Below are positions 25,613-35,314 of a DNA stretch of 64,000 nt, piece after piece; the first letter of the stretch is position 1, and each line of letters starts with the position of its first letter. Made by a program: the position numbers and the translations under genes. The notes under the pieces are model-generated. The model saw nothing but the letters and a program-made list of their open reading frames with translations, did not search any database and was not told where the DNA came from. The DNA lies in the NCBI GenBank assembly GCA_039810005.1, contig JBDHWD010000004.1, forward strand, positions 11,246 through 75,245. Reading direction: 5' to 3'. This stretch comes from JAMLIA01 sp039810005. Lineage in GTDB: Bacteria > Chloroflexota > Chloroflexia > Thermomicrobiales > CFX8.

Positions 25613-26449
25613 ATGCAATTCACGGTACAGACAGCCGCCGATCTGAGCATCGACGAGCTTGCCGAGGCGATGAACAGCGTCTATCAGGGCTACGTCATGC
25701 CCATTCAGGTCAATGGCGACTGGATGGCAACGCATGTCGAGGCGAACGACATCCGGCTCGACGCGTCGCCGGTCTGGCGCGAAGATGGCCGGATCGTCGG
25801 GATGGCGCTGGTAGGCGTGCGTGGCGAGCGATCGTGGATCGGCGGCTTCGGCATCGCACCGGAGTGGCGCGGGAAGCGGCTTGCCGGACCGTTGCTGGAC
25901 GCGACTCTCGCCGCGGCACTAGCAACCGGAGCAAGCACCATCCAGCTTGAGGTCATCACGACGAACGCCGCAGCGATCTATGTCTACAAGCGCGGCGGCT
26001 TTGTCGTGACAAGGGAAGTTGGCGTCTATCAGCGCGACCCGCATCAGGCTGCGGTTGCGGATGAGCCATCGAGTGTGGTCGAGGCTGCCGATTCGAGTGT
26101 GGTGCTGTCCAACCGCGAACGGCTCGGTGGTAGTCCACTCGCCTGGCAGCGCGAGTCCAGCGTATCGGCAGCGACCACCGACATGGAGGCACTGACCAGC
26201 ACGTCAGGTAACGAGTGCGGCTACATCGTCTGGAAATCCGGGCCTCGTGGCGTCCAGATTGTCGATATTGGCGGGACTGATGCTACAACGATCGGTGCTG
26301 TCATCGCTGCTGCCAGCGAACGCCACCCCGATCAGCCCATGTCGTTGCTCAATGAAGCGATTGACGGGCCAACCACCCAGGCGCTGCACGCTGATGGATG
26401 GCGTGAGATCGTCCGTCAGCTTGAGATGGAGCGCCCACTACTCGGCTGA
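25613..26449 (+). CDS. GNAT acetyltransferase with a second degenerate GNAT-like half
   Basis: A 278-residue protein. Residues about 1-140 form a GNAT domain with the acetyl-CoA loop GIAPEWRGKRLAGPLLDA and the C-terminal motif NAAAIYVYKRGGF. The second half (about 155-278) has a weaker repeat of the fold without a clear acetyl-CoA loop, as in tandem GNATs. It would transfer an acetyl group from acetyl-CoA to an amine; the acceptor is unknown. ATG 25613 is chosen since upstream in-frame sequence lies in the amidase 3' region and has no protein character. It follows the amidase by 104 bases; its end overlaps pgl, on the other strand, by 12 bases. Confidence 0.8.
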   Translation: MQFTVQTAADLSIDELAEAMNSVYQGYVMPIQVNGDWMATHVEANDIRLDASPVWREDGRIVGMALVGVRGERSWIGGFGIAPEWRGKRLAGPLLDATLAAALATGASTIQLEVITTNAAAIYVYKRGGFVVTREVGVYQRDPHQAAVADEPSSVVEAADSSVVLSNRERLGGSPLAWQRESSVSAATTDMEALTSTSGNECGYIVWKSGPRGVQIVDIGGTDATTIGAVIAAASERHPDQPMSLLNEAIDGPTTQALHADGWREIVRQLEMERPLLG

Positions 26450-27223
26450 AGCGTTCACCTCTGCCAGCGCCTGATTCACACCCTCAGCCGAGGCACTATC
26501 GAGGATGAAGATGACGCGGCCATCGGTTGGCTGGACATACCAGGATGGCGGACGGTCGGTGACAGTCGGCGAGAAGATGCGATAGAGCGCATCGACCTTC
26601 TCCGCACCAGTCGCCAGGAAGACGGTCAGACGCGCGGCGTTCAGCACCGGATAGGTAAGCGTTATGCGCCAGGTGTCCTGTTGCGGGACGAAGTTGGCGA
26701 CGACCCAGCGTTCGCGCTCGCCCAGCGCCTCCGTGCCGGGGAAGAGCGACGCGGTGTGGCCATCTGAGCCGATCCCGAGGACGCTGACATCAAGCGCCGG
26801 AAACTCACCGGCCGGCAAATCGCCGAAGACCTGGCGCAGCTCGGATTCGTATTCGTCCGCCGCTTTGCTCGGGTCGATCTCGCCGCGCATACGATGGATA
26901 TGGGAGTCATCGACCTCGACACGCGACAGGAGCGATTCCTCGGCCATGCGGTAGTTGCTCTGGTCGTCGTCGGGCGGGACAGTACGTTCGTCGCCCCAGA
27001 AGACCTGCACGCGCGACCAGTCGATGCCGGGCAGCGCGGCCAGATGCTCGTGCATGCCGCGCGGCGTCGAGCCGCCGGAGAGGGCAATGCTGTACATCTC
27101 GCCGGTCGCTGTCGGTCGCAACGCCTCGGCGATGATGTGCGCGGCGGCCTCCTGCGCGGCCTCGACGGTCTCGAAGACCTGCACTTCCGGCGCTCGCGCG
27201 GCCGGCTCAACTTGCTGCTTCAT
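26438..27223 (-). CDS. pgl: 6-phosphogluconolactonase
   Basis: A 261-residue lactonase of the SOL/DevB type that hydrolyses 6-phosphogluconolactone to 6-phosphogluconate, step two of the oxidative pentose phosphate pathway. Motifs: IALSGGSTPRGMHEHL (phosphate loop), VQVFWGDERTVPPDD and VSVLGIGSDGHTASLFPGT. It is the last gene of the block and overlaps the end of opcA by 17 bases, so it is translationally coupled. At its 3' end it overlaps the convergent GNAT gene. Confidence 0.97.
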   Translation of the reverse strand: MKQQVEPAARAPEVQVFETVEAAQEAAAHIIAEALRPTATGEMYSIALSGGSTPRGMHEHLAALPGIDWSRVQVFWGDERTVPPDDDQSNYRMAEESLLSRVEVDDSHIHRMRGEIDPSKAADEYESELRQVFGDLPAGEFPALDVSVLGIGSDGHTASLFPGTEALGERERWVVANFVPQQDTWRITLTYPVLNAARLTVFLATGAEKVDALYRIFSPTVTDRPPSWYVQPTDGRVIFILDSASAEGVNQALAEVNASAE

Positions 27224-28358
27224 GCGATCTCCCTAGCTCGGCAACGACCGTCACGACGAACGCGAGCGCATCGTGGTACTGCTCGTCGTGCGAACGCACC
27301 AGCAACTCCTGACCAATCAGGTCGCTGAGGCGCGGGGCAGGCAGACGGTCAACTCGATCCTGCCGTGGGACGCCCGGCCACTCGACCGACGTCACGAGGA
27401 TGTTCTCGGCGCGCACGCGCACGCTGATGCGGGCGTTGCGCTCCTTCTCACGCGCGAGTATCCGGATCGACCGCAGGCCGACACCGGTGCTCGACTGCCG
27501 CAATAGATGGACATCAATCGGGCCGCCCGAGGCGTTGCGCGCGCGGATATGCAGTGTGGATCCTTCGCGCTGGGCGCTGTCGAGCGACCACTTCAGTCGT
27601 GATGCGAGCCAGCCAAGCAGCAGCAATGCCTGCGCTTCAGCCGTCGAATCAAAGCCGATCTCGATCGCCTCAATGGCTGGCAGGAGCTCAATCGTCTCGG
27701 GATGATCGAAGGCCTGCGCGATCGCCTCGCGCCAGCGAACGATCCGTGCCCAGGCGAGGTCGGTGCCGGAGCAAAGCGAATCGTTGTGCCGCAGGAAGCT
27801 ATCGAACGATGCGAACGTGTCCAGCGCCGAGTCAAAGCGCGATGAGTCGATGATGACGCGATCGGCGGTCGCAGCCAGGCGCTTGAACTCATCCGCTTCG
27901 AAATCAATCTGTCCGACCCACCACATCGCGGACGGGATGCCGGACAGCTCGAGCTGCGCCAGCAGGCTGGGGACGGCCTTAATGCGATCCGGCGGCGTGT
28001 GCAGTTCGATCACTTCGTAGCACGGTGTGCGCGGTCCACTGTGCAAGCGGCAGTGTCCGGCCACGCTGGCATCGAAGGCGGAATCCTCCGGGCTCACCTC
28101 GACGACGATCACCCGTGAGGGCAGCTGCTCGACGAGCTCGTGCAGCGTCTCGTGCGCCACGCGGATCTGCGATTCGCCTCTGGCAATGATAATGAGCGTC
28201 AGAATGCTCGTCCGAATCGGGATTTCGCCGGTCTGCTGCTCGACTTCAGTCGAGATATCTGCCCAGACCCGCGACAGCTCGTTGACGATCTGGTCGATCG
28301 TGACGACGCGCTGCCCGTCGGCGCTGATGCTGATGCGGTGCGTTTGTGGAGCGCTCAT
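27207..28358 (-). CDS. opcA: Glucose-6-phosphate dehydrogenase assembly protein OpcA
   Basis: A 383-residue OpcA protein, which binds and activates glucose-6-phosphate dehydrogenase in cyanobacteria and actinobacteria. The sequence shows an N-terminal RTSILTLIIIARGE strand region, CYEVIELHTPPDR in the middle and the C-terminal winged-helix-like region ending in QEL-rich sequence. It sits directly between zwf (four bases upstream) and pgl (17-base overlap), the usual setting. In cyanobacteria OpcA activity is redox-controlled; I cannot judge from sequence whether that holds here. Confidence 0.93.
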   Translation of the reverse strand: MSAPQTHRISISADGQRVVTIDQIVNELSRVWADISTEVEQQTGEIPIRTSILTLIIIARGESQIRVAHETLHELVEQLPSRVIVVEVSPEDSAFDASVAGHCRLHSGPRTPCYEVIELHTPPDRIKAVPSLLAQLELSGIPSAMWWVGQIDFEADEFKRLAATADRVIIDSSRFDSALDTFASFDSFLRHNDSLCSGTDLAWARIVRWREAIAQAFDHPETIELLPAIEAIEIGFDSTAEAQALLLLGWLASRLKWSLDSAQREGSTLHIRARNASGGPIDVHLLRQSSTGVGLRSIRILAREKERNARISVRVRAENILVTSVEWPGVPRQDRVDRLPAPRLSDLIGQELLVRSHDEQYHDALAFVVTVVAELGRSHEAAS

Positions 28359-28362
28359 CGCA

Positions 28363-29934
28363 CTACGGCTCCCGCCATGTACGACCGTCCTTCTTCAGGA
28401 GCCGGTCTGCATCTTCAGGTCCCCACGTCCCTGCCTCGTAGGTGGGGATTTCATCGACGGTCTGACGCTCCCAGCCGGCGCGAATCTGGGTCATGATGTT
28501 CCAGGCCGCTGCCACCTCATCGCGGCGCGTGAAAAGCGTGCTATCGCCGAGCATGGCGTCCAGCAGCAGTCGCTCGTACGCATCCGGCGACTGGACATTG
28601 AACGCGGTCCCGTACTCAAAGCCCATATGCACCGAGCGCAGGTTCATCATCGGCCCAGGAACCTTGACACCGAACGTCAGGGCAATCCCTTCGTTGGGCT
28701 GAATGCCGAGGGCCAGCACGTTCGGGTCGAGCTCGTCGGCCACATCGGCGTTGAACAGCAGATGCGGCGCGCGCTTGAACTGGATCGCGATCTCGCTCAC
28801 TCGCCGGGGCATGCGCTTGCCGGTGCGCAGATAGAACGGCACACCCGCCCAGCGCCAGTTGTCGATGAAGAGCTTGAGCGCGACGAAGGTCTCGGTCAGC
28901 GAGTGCGGATCGACCTTCTCCTCTTCGCGGTAGCCGGGCACCGCCTCGCCGTCAGAGTATCCAGCGGTGTACTGCCCACGGACGGTGAACTCTTCAACAT
29001 GGCGCGGGTCGATCGGTCGGACGGCATGGAGCACCTTGACCTTCTCGTCGCGCACCGGATCGGCAGTGAGTGCGACCGGTGGCTCCATCGCGACCATCGT
29101 CAGCAGCTGCATCAGATGGTTCTGCATCATGTCGCGCAGCGCGCCAGTCTCTTCGTAATACCCGCCGCGCGTCTCGATGCCGATGGATTCGGCGACGGTG
29201 ATCTGGACGTGGTCGACGTACTGACGGTTCCAGATCGGTTCCCAGACCCCGTTGGCGAAGCGGAAGGCGATGATGTTCTGAACCGTCTCTTTGCCGAGAT
29301 AGTGGTCGATACGGAAGACATCACGCTCGTCGAAGACGTTGTTGACGACCTTGTTGAGATGGTCGGCTGAGTCGAGATCGTGCCCGAATGGCTTCTCGAC
29401 GATGATCCGCTGCCACGAATTGTCCGGGCCATGGTTCAGATCGTGCTGGCCGATCTGCTCGATGATGTCGTCATAAAAGTCCGGCGGCGTCGCGAGATAG
29501 TACATCCGGTTACCGAGCGTGCCGCGCTGGCCATCAAGCGTCGTCAGGCGATCCGAGAGGCCGTTGTAGTCATCGGAGTTGGTGAAGTCGCCCTTGACGT
29601 AAAAGACCCCCTGGCTGAACGAATCCCAGACGGCGTCATCGACTGGCGTGCGTCGCGAGAACTCGTTGACGGCATCGCGCATCTTGGAGCGGAACGACTC
29701 ATCCGTCTCGTCGTGGCGCGCGAAGCCGACGACGGTGAAGCCGATCGGCAGGAGCCGCTCAAGTGCGAGGTTGTAGAGCGCCGGAATCAGCTTGCGGCGC
29801 GTCAGGTCGCCCGACGCGCCGAAGATCACCATGATCGCCGGCGCGGGCGTGCGTTCTATCAGCAGCCCTTCGCGGAGCGGGTTGCTCCGCAGTTCGGCCT
29901 GCGGGGGAGAGATTGTCTGCGACAGGTTGGACAT
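28363..29934 (-). CDS. zwf: Glucose-6-phosphate 1-dehydrogenase
   Basis: A 523-residue enzyme, standard length. It oxidises glucose-6-phosphate to 6-phosphogluconolactone with NADP (or NAD) and is the entry step of the oxidative pentose phosphate pathway. The N-terminal Rossmann motif is VIFGASGDLTRRKLIPAL. The active site FRIDHYLGKETVQN carries the catalytic His-Asp region and the substrate Lys. IIVEKPFGHDLDSA is also conserved. The gene lies between gnd (45 bases upstream) and opcA (four bases downstream) on the same strand. Confidence 0.98.
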   Translation of the reverse strand: MSNLSQTISPPQAELRSNPLREGLLIERTPAPAIMVIFGASGDLTRRKLIPALYNLALERLLPIGFTVVGFARHDETDESFRSKMRDAVNEFSRRTPVDDAVWDSFSQGVFYVKGDFTNSDDYNGLSDRLTTLDGQRGTLGNRMYYLATPPDFYDDIIEQIGQHDLNHGPDNSWQRIIVEKPFGHDLDSADHLNKVVNNVFDERDVFRIDHYLGKETVQNIIAFRFANGVWEPIWNRQYVDHVQITVAESIGIETRGGYYEETGALRDMMQNHLMQLLTMVAMEPPVALTADPVRDEKVKVLHAVRPIDPRHVEEFTVRGQYTAGYSDGEAVPGYREEEKVDPHSLTETFVALKLFIDNWRWAGVPFYLRTGKRMPRRVSEIAIQFKRAPHLLFNADVADELDPNVLALGIQPNEGIALTFGVKVPGPMMNLRSVHMGFEYGTAFNVQSPDAYERLLLDAMLGDSTLFTRRDEVAAAWNIMTQIRAGWERQTVDEIPTYEAGTWGPEDADRLLKKDGRTWREP

Positions 29935-29979
29935 CGATCGTCCTCACAAAGTCCGTGTGTCCGGAAAGATGGCTGAGGA

Positions 29980-30900
29980 TCAGTCGCTCGTCGGGAGCGG
30001 GTCCGATTCCTCAACGACGGCGTGTCCGCCAAATTGATGCCGCAGCGCGGCAATGACCTTGTTGGCGAACAGGTCTTCCTGCCGGGAAGCAAAGCGCGTC
30101 GCCAATGCGAGATAGATCGTTGGCGCTGGCACGTCGATATCGATCGACTCGAAGACGGTCCAGCGGCCTTCGCCGGAATCGTTGACGTATCCGCGGATCG
30201 ATTCGAGGTGCGGGTCCTCAGCGAAGGCGCGCTCGGCAAGCTCCAGCAGCCAGGAGCGGATAACCGACCCGTGATTCCAGAGCCCGGCGATGGCGCGCAG
30301 ATCGAGGTCGTAGCGCGAGCGTTCGAGGATCTCGAAGCCTTCGGCATAGGCCTGCAGCATCGCGTACTCGATGCCGTTGTGAATCATCTTGACGTAGTGA
30401 CCGGAGCCGCTTGGGCCGACGTGGAGGTAGCCGTTCTTCGGCGCGAGCGTCTTGACGGCGGGCTCGATGATTGCGAAGCCTTCGGGTGAGCCGCCGACCA
30501 TCAGGCAGTAACCGACCTGCAGACCCCAGACGCCGCCGCTGGTGCCGGCATCCATGTAGTGGATGCCGTGGGCCGTCACGCGCTCGTGCCGGGCGATCGA
30601 ATCGGTGAAGCGCGAGTTACCGCCATCAATGAGGACATCGCCCTCGCTCATCAGTGGGACAAGCTGGTCAATGTAGTCGTCGACCGGCTGCCCGGCCGGG
30701 ACCATCAGCCAGACGGCACGCGGGCTGGGGAGCTTGCTGAGCATCTCCTCCAGCGTGTACGCCGGATCGGCACCTTCGCTGGCCAGCTCGTCGATTGGCT
30801 CGCGGCTACGGTTGTGAACGACGACGTGATGCTCATCGCGCAACAGCCGCCGTGCCATGTTGCCGCCCATGCGGCCCAGACCGATGATGGCGATATCCAC
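29980..30900 (-). CDS. gnd: 6-phosphogluconate dehydrogenase, short (YqeC/GntZ) type
   Basis: A 306-residue decarboxylating dehydrogenase that turns 6-phosphogluconate into ribulose-5-phosphate, CO2 and reduced cofactor. It is the short monodomain type, unlike the 470-residue enterobacterial form. Motifs: AIIGLGRMGGNMARRLL (dinucleotide binding), DGGNSRFTDS, MDAGTSGGVWG and GHYVKMIHNGIEYAMLQAYAEGFEIL with the catalytic Lys and substrate-binding residues. Short forms often prefer NAD, but the cofactor cannot be decided here. It lies 44 bases after tal-pgi and 45 before zwf. Confidence 0.96.
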   Translation of the reverse strand: MDIAIIGLGRMGGNMARRLLRDEHHVVVHNRSREPIDELASEGADPAYTLEEMLSKLPSPRAVWLMVPAGQPVDDYIDQLVPLMSEGDVLIDGGNSRFTDSIARHERVTAHGIHYMDAGTSGGVWGLQVGYCLMVGGSPEGFAIIEPAVKTLAPKNGYLHVGPSGSGHYVKMIHNGIEYAMLQAYAEGFEILERSRYDLDLRAIAGLWNHGSVIRSWLLELAERAFAEDPHLESIRGYVNDSGEGRWTVFESIDIDVPAPTIYLALATRFASRQEDLFANKVIAALRHQFGGHAVVEESDPLPTSD

Positions 30901-30944
30901 GCTACCTCCTCGTACGAATGTCTTCAGTCATCAGGGACCCGTAT

Positions 30945-33707
30945 CTAGTCGTCGGCCGCAGACGTCTGCTTCTGCGCGCCTTGCAGGACCTCGGCGATGC
31001 CAGTCGTTGCGTCCGAGCCGAGCTTGACAACGGCGAGCGGCAGATTGTGCCTGGCAAGCGTCGCGGCATCACCGGCTGATTGCGCGGCGAACAGCTCGGC
31101 AAAGGAGAAGCGCGCGTCCGGAATCGGCAGATCGTTGGTTGGTTGCTGCACCAGCAGCAGGAACGAGCCGTTGGGCGGTCCACCCTTGTGTAGCTGGCCG
31201 GTCGAGTGGAGATAGCGCGGACCGACGCCAACTGTTACGGCACGGCCGGTTTGTCGCCAGATCTCGGTGCGCAGCGTGTGCAGCGCGGTGCGCACATCCT
31301 CGGTCGGATCGACGTAGGCGAGGATGGCGATGTAGCCACCTGCGCTCGATGCGTCGATGACCGCACGAACGGCGTCGGCTGCGTCGGTCGGCGGCTGGCT
31401 GTCGGTCGATTCGCCGTTGAGGACGGCATTCGTCGCGTCCTTCGCCTCCTGGACGTTCGGCTCGTCGAACGGGTTGATGCCGAGCACGCGGCCAGCGATG
31501 GCGGTCGCGATCTCCCAGCGGACAAACTCGCGGCCGAGGTCGGCCGGGATATCGACGCCGATCGAGATGACCGGCTGGCCTGCGTCGCGCAGTGCCTTCG
31601 CCAGCCTGGCAGCCTTGCCGTCTTCGCCGGCATCAAAGTGGACAAACAGGCGGTCATCGCCGTAGTGATCGGCATCATCGAGCGACTCGGCGATCACCGG
31701 CAGAATGCCGGTGCCGTGCTTGCCGGTGCTCTCAGCAATCAACTGTTCAAGCCAGTCGGCGAATGGTGCCCAGCTCTCGTCAGCGATGATGGTCAGCTTG
31801 TCCCGTCCGGCCTGCTGCGCCGCGCCCAGCGTTGCGCCGAGCCAGACGCCCGGATGTTGCTCATCGTTGATCGGCAGCATCGTCATGGCGTGGTCGAGCA
31901 CGTCGAGGACGTCCATGCCGAGCGTCGCCAGCGGCACCAGTCCAAAGTAGGAGAGGGCCGAGTAGCGCCCGCCGATGTCCGTTGGGTTGGCGAAGACGCG
32001 CCAGAAGCCGCGATCCTTTGCTTCCTTCTCCAGCGGCGTGCCCGGATCGGTGATGGCGATGAAGCGCGAGGCGTCGCCGCCAATGCGGTCGAAGAAGAAG
32101 CGATAGAGCGACATCGTCTCGACGGTCGTGCCGGACTTGGTGGAGACTATGAAGAGCGCATCGTCGCTAACTTCATCAGCGACGCGCGCGATCGGGTCCG
32201 GGTTCGTCGTGTCCAGTACGATCAGTTCCGGGAAGCCCGAGCCGACTCCGAACATGCGCGAGAAGACATCAGGCGCAAGCGACGAGCCACCCATGCCCAG
32301 CAGCACGGCGTAGCGGAAGCCGCGCTCGCGGACCTCGGCGGCGAAGTCAGTGAACTGGCCGGTGCGTGCCTCGGCGCGCATGGCCTGCACGACCGGAAGC
32401 CAGCCCAGGCGCGTCGATACCGACGCGCGCACCTTCTCATCGTCACCCCAGAGCGTGGCGTCGCCCTTCTGCAAGCGACTGGCAACGTCCTGGTCGGCGA
32501 GTGCACTGATTATCTTGTCCACCGCGCCGGCCAGAGAGCCGATGGATTCCTGCCGCGCGCGCTCGATATCGGCGACGAACGCATTGCGCTTCTCATCGAG
32601 GTGGTGCAGCAGGTCTTCGAAGGACTTGCTGAATGATGCGACACCTTCGCGCACGAGCGTCTCGGTGATGTCGTCGTAGGAGACGCCCAGCGCCTCGAAG
32701 CGTCGGAAGATTTCGCGCGCGCCATCCACGTCTCGATCAACTGTGCGGGCCACGTGGCCGTGGTCCCCGAAGGCCTCGATTGAGGCCGGGGCCAGCGTCT
32801 GGACGGTGTGCGGGCCGATCAGCTCATCAACGTAGAGCGTGTCCGGGTAGTTCGGGTTCTTGGTGCTGGTGCTGGCCCACAGTGGACGCTGCAGTCGCGC
32901 GCCCGCTTCCTGCAGCTTCTTGAAACGCTCGGAGTTGAAGATCTCCTGGAATGCTGCGTAGGCCAGGCGCGCGTTGGCGACTGCCAGTGTGCCGAGCAGC
33001 GACTTGGCCTCTTCGGCGCGCTCGCTTCCCGGCTCGGCGTCGATGATCGCCTGCAGGCGCTTGTCGGCCTCGGTATCGACGCGGCTGACGAAGAACGACG
33101 CGACCGAGTGGATGTCACTAATCGGCTTACCTTCGTCAAACCGGCGCTCCAGCGCTCGCAGATACGCATCGGCAACGTTACGGTAGGCGTCCAGCGAGAA
33201 GAGCAGGGTGATATTGATGTTGATGCCCTCGTAGAGCATCTGCTCGATCGCTGGCGTCCCCTCGGTCGTGCCGGGGATCTTGATCATCACGTTCGGCCGG
33301 TCGAGCGCTGCGTAGAGACGGCGCGCATCAGCGACGGTCGCAGACGTGTCATGCGCCAGCGACGGCGAGACTTCGAGCGAGACGAAACCGTCGGCGCTCT
33401 TGTCGTCGTGCTGGTCGTAGACAGGACGCAGGACGTCGGCGGCCGACTGGATATCCTGGATGACGATGGCGTCGTAGATCTCGCTGGTCGAGCGACCGCT
33501 GGCCGCGAGCCTGCGGATCTGATCGTCATACAAATCGGAGCCACTGATCGCCTTGTCGAAGATGGTCGGGTTCGAGGTAATGCCAACGACGCCGCAGTTA
33601 TCAATCAGGTTCTGCAGGCCGCCGTTCTCAACCAGGTCGCGGCTGAGGTTGTCATACCAGACGCTTTGCCCGTAGTCTGTCAGCTGCTGTAGCGGGTTCT
33701 TTGCCAT
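30945..33707 (-). CDS. tal-pgi: Bifunctional transaldolase / glucose-6-phosphate isomerase
   Basis: A 920-residue natural fusion. Residues about 1-360 are transaldolase (VVGITSNPTIFDKAI; Schiff-base Lys143 in NVMIKIPGT; SVASFFVSRVDTEAD). Residues from about 380 are phosphoglucose isomerase (LGMGGSSLAPDVF; IVSTKSGTTVET; DIGGRYSALS). Transaldolase rebuilds fructose-6-phosphate and erythrose-4-phosphate from sedoheptulose-7-phosphate, and the isomerase returns fructose-6-phosphate to glucose-6-phosphate, so one polypeptide closes the oxidative pentose phosphate cycle. ATG 33707 fits the family N-terminus; GAGAGAAGGG lies upstream. The fusion is known in several lineages including Chloroflexota. 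It is 119 bases after the FGGY kinase gene and may have its own promoter. Confidence 0.96.
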   Translation of the reverse strand: MAKNPLQQLTDYGQSVWYDNLSRDLVENGGLQNLIDNCGVVGITSNPTIFDKAISGSDLYDDQIRRLAASGRSTSEIYDAIVIQDIQSAADVLRPVYDQHDDKSADGFVSLEVSPSLAHDTSATVADARRLYAALDRPNVMIKIPGTTEGTPAIEQMLYEGININITLLFSLDAYRNVADAYLRALERRFDEGKPISDIHSVASFFVSRVDTEADKRLQAIIDAEPGSERAEEAKSLLGTLAVANARLAYAAFQEIFNSERFKKLQEAGARLQRPLWASTSTKNPNYPDTLYVDELIGPHTVQTLAPASIEAFGDHGHVARTVDRDVDGAREIFRRFEALGVSYDDITETLVREGVASFSKSFEDLLHHLDEKRNAFVADIERARQESIGSLAGAVDKIISALADQDVASRLQKGDATLWGDDEKVRASVSTRLGWLPVVQAMRAEARTGQFTDFAAEVRERGFRYAVLLGMGGSSLAPDVFSRMFGVGSGFPELIVLDTTNPDPIARVADEVSDDALFIVSTKSGTTVETMSLYRFFFDRIGGDASRFIAITDPGTPLEKEAKDRGFWRVFANPTDIGGRYSALSYFGLVPLATLGMDVLDVLDHAMTMLPINDEQHPGVWLGATLGAAQQAGRDKLTIIADESWAPFADWLEQLIAESTGKHGTGILPVIAESLDDADHYGDDRLFVHFDAGEDGKAARLAKALRDAGQPVISIGVDIPADLGREFVRWEIATAIAGRVLGINPFDEPNVQEAKDATNAVLNGESTDSQPPTDAADAVRAVIDASSAGGYIAILAYVDPTEDVRTALHTLRTEIWRQTGRAVTVGVGPRYLHSTGQLHKGGPPNGSFLLLVQQPTNDLPIPDARFSFAELFAAQSAGDAATLARHNLPLAVVKLGSDATTGIAEVLQGAQKQTSAADD

Positions 33708-33826
33708 GCGGTGCCCTTCTCTCCCTTGAATCGATCTCATTGCGTATCGTGGAGACCGGCCATCATGGCGCGGTCGAAATTCGCCTCCCGATCGTCTCTA
33801 CAGACGAACTCGCTAGCACACCTTTG

Positions 33827-35314
33827 TCATCGCGCATCGCGTGCCATCGGCGGCGTTGTCGCGCCGAATCCTTCGCGCTCGTAGAGACGCTGCTGGCGAA
33901 CGCGAAGCTCGCGATGCGCGTTGTGGGCGGATTGACGCGGCTCTACCAACGTGCTGCCTGCCGGCGGTTGATTGTCTGTCAATGCTTCTCCGCTCACATC
34001 ATCCCAGGCCAGCAGCGCCGTGCCACGCAGCGACGATTCCTCAGTCGGCGCGACGACGAGCGGGACGCCAAGGCAGTCAGCAATGATCTGTTGCCAGGCC
34101 GACGAGCCGAGAAGCGCTCCACCAGTCGCGACAACGGTTTCGTCTCCGATTAATAGCGCATCGTAGACGGTCGCCAGGCGATATGCGACTGCTTCGAGAC
34201 TGGCCTGCACGATATCTAGCGCGGATGTGCTCATTCGCATTCCGTGGATGGCTGCGGTTGCGTCTCCGTTCCAGCCGATCGAGCGTTCCCCGGCCCAGAA
34301 TGGCAGGACGGTCAGTTCGTGCTCGCCGGGCGCACGCTTCATCAGCGTCGCCTCGATTTCCGCGTGCGATGGAAGCCGCAGCGTTGCGCTGAGCCAGGCA
34401 AAGACGTTACCGCCCTCGCTCAGTGCCCCGCCCGTCAGGCTGTGGACAGGGTCGAGCGAGTAACGCCAGAGGCCGCTCGGCACCGGTGCATTCGGCTCAC
34501 CAGGCTCACAGCGGCGCATGGCAGCGGAAGTCCCCAGCGTCAGCGCGAGTCGATCCGCACGGACGCAGCCGACGCCGACATTGGACGCGGCACCATCGCC
34601 GATTGGCGCACGCCACGGAACGCCGCGGAGCGCCGGCCAGCGGGCCGCGTAGCACGAGCGAATCGGCGGCAAGAGCTCGGGAGCGGCGGTGATGTCGCCG
34701 AGCATCTCGGGAGCGATGTCGAGATAGTTCAGGAGCTCCGCGTCCCAGGACATCGATTGCCGGTTGAACAGCCCGGAGCCGGAAGCGATCGAAACGGACG
34801 CGTCATCTGCGCCCAACCAGACACTCGTCAACGCCTGAGCGCAGGAGACGAGACGATGGGAATTGCGCAGCACGTCCGGCTGGTGACGCCGGAGCCAGAG
34901 GATCTTGGCCGGCAGGTAGGACGGATGCAGCGGGCAGCCCGTGCGCTGTCGGATCGCCTCAGCATCGAGATCGCTGCGGAGCAGTTCGGCTTCCGGAGCG
35001 GAGCGGGTATCGGCCCAGGTCAGGACGTCCGTCAGCGGCTGCCCGGCAGCGTCGAGCGCAACGAGCGAGTGCCAGAAGGTACAGACGCCGACGGCGTCAA
35101 TACCCCGCTGAGCCTCAGGCGTCTGCAGCACAGCGTCGATGACCTGTTCGGCCAGCGCACGGAGACGGTCGAGATCGACAACTGAGCTACCGGCGCGGTC
35201 AGTTTCCAGCGACAGGTCAGCGCGCTGGAGCGTGCCCGGTGCGATGACGCCACGGCGATCGATCAGCGCGGCCCGCACCGACGATGAGCCGATGTCAAGC
35301 GCCAGCACATACAT
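33827..35314 (-). CDS. FGGY carbohydrate kinase, probable gluconokinase
   Basis: A 495-residue ASKHA-fold kinase of the FGGY family, which phosphorylates sugars or sugar acids with ATP. Seen: ALDIGSSSVRAALID (phosphate-1 motif), TWADTRS and IGDGAASNVGVGCV in the middle, GTSAAMRR, and VVATGGALLGSSAWQQIIAD near the C-terminus. Because it heads a block holding gnd, zwf and pgl, gluconate, giving 6-phosphogluconate, is the likeliest substrate; xylulose or another pentitol remains possible. ATG 35314 shares one base with the fur stop (TGATG), so the two are coupled. The last 40 residues are basic and not conserved in feel. Confidence 0.85.
   Translation of the reverse strand: MYVLALDIGSSSVRAALIDRRGVIAPGTLQRADLSLETDRAGSSVVDLDRLRALAEQVIDAVLQTPEAQRGIDAVGVCTFWHSLVALDAAGQPLTDVLTWADTRSAPEAELLRSDLDAEAIRQRTGCPLHPSYLPAKILWLRRHQPDVLRNSHRLVSCAQALTSVWLGADDASVSIASGSGLFNRQSMSWDAELLNYLDIAPEMLGDITAAPELLPPIRSCYAARWPALRGVPWRAPIGDGAASNVGVGCVRADRLALTLGTSAAMRRCEPGEPNAPVPSGLWRYSLDPVHSLTGGALSEGGNVFAWLSATLRLPSHAEIEATLMKRAPGEHELTVLPFWAGERSIGWNGDATAAIHGMRMSTSALDIVQASLEAVAYRLATVYDALLIGDETVVATGGALLGSSAWQQIIADCLGVPLVVAPTEESSLRGTALLAWDDVSGEALTDNQPPAGSTLVEPRQSAHNAHRELRVRQQRLYEREGFGATTPPMARDAR

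Noticed and set aside
28027..29370. 447-codon plus-strand frame opposite opcA and zwf
   Set aside because: It spans two well-supported genes on the other strand and contains no known motif.
31206..32636. 476-codon open frame on the plus strand inside tal-pgi
   Set aside because: It lies fully opposite a clearly conserved gene, has no ribosome site or recognisable domain, and has the composition expected of an antisense frame in G+C-rich DNA.
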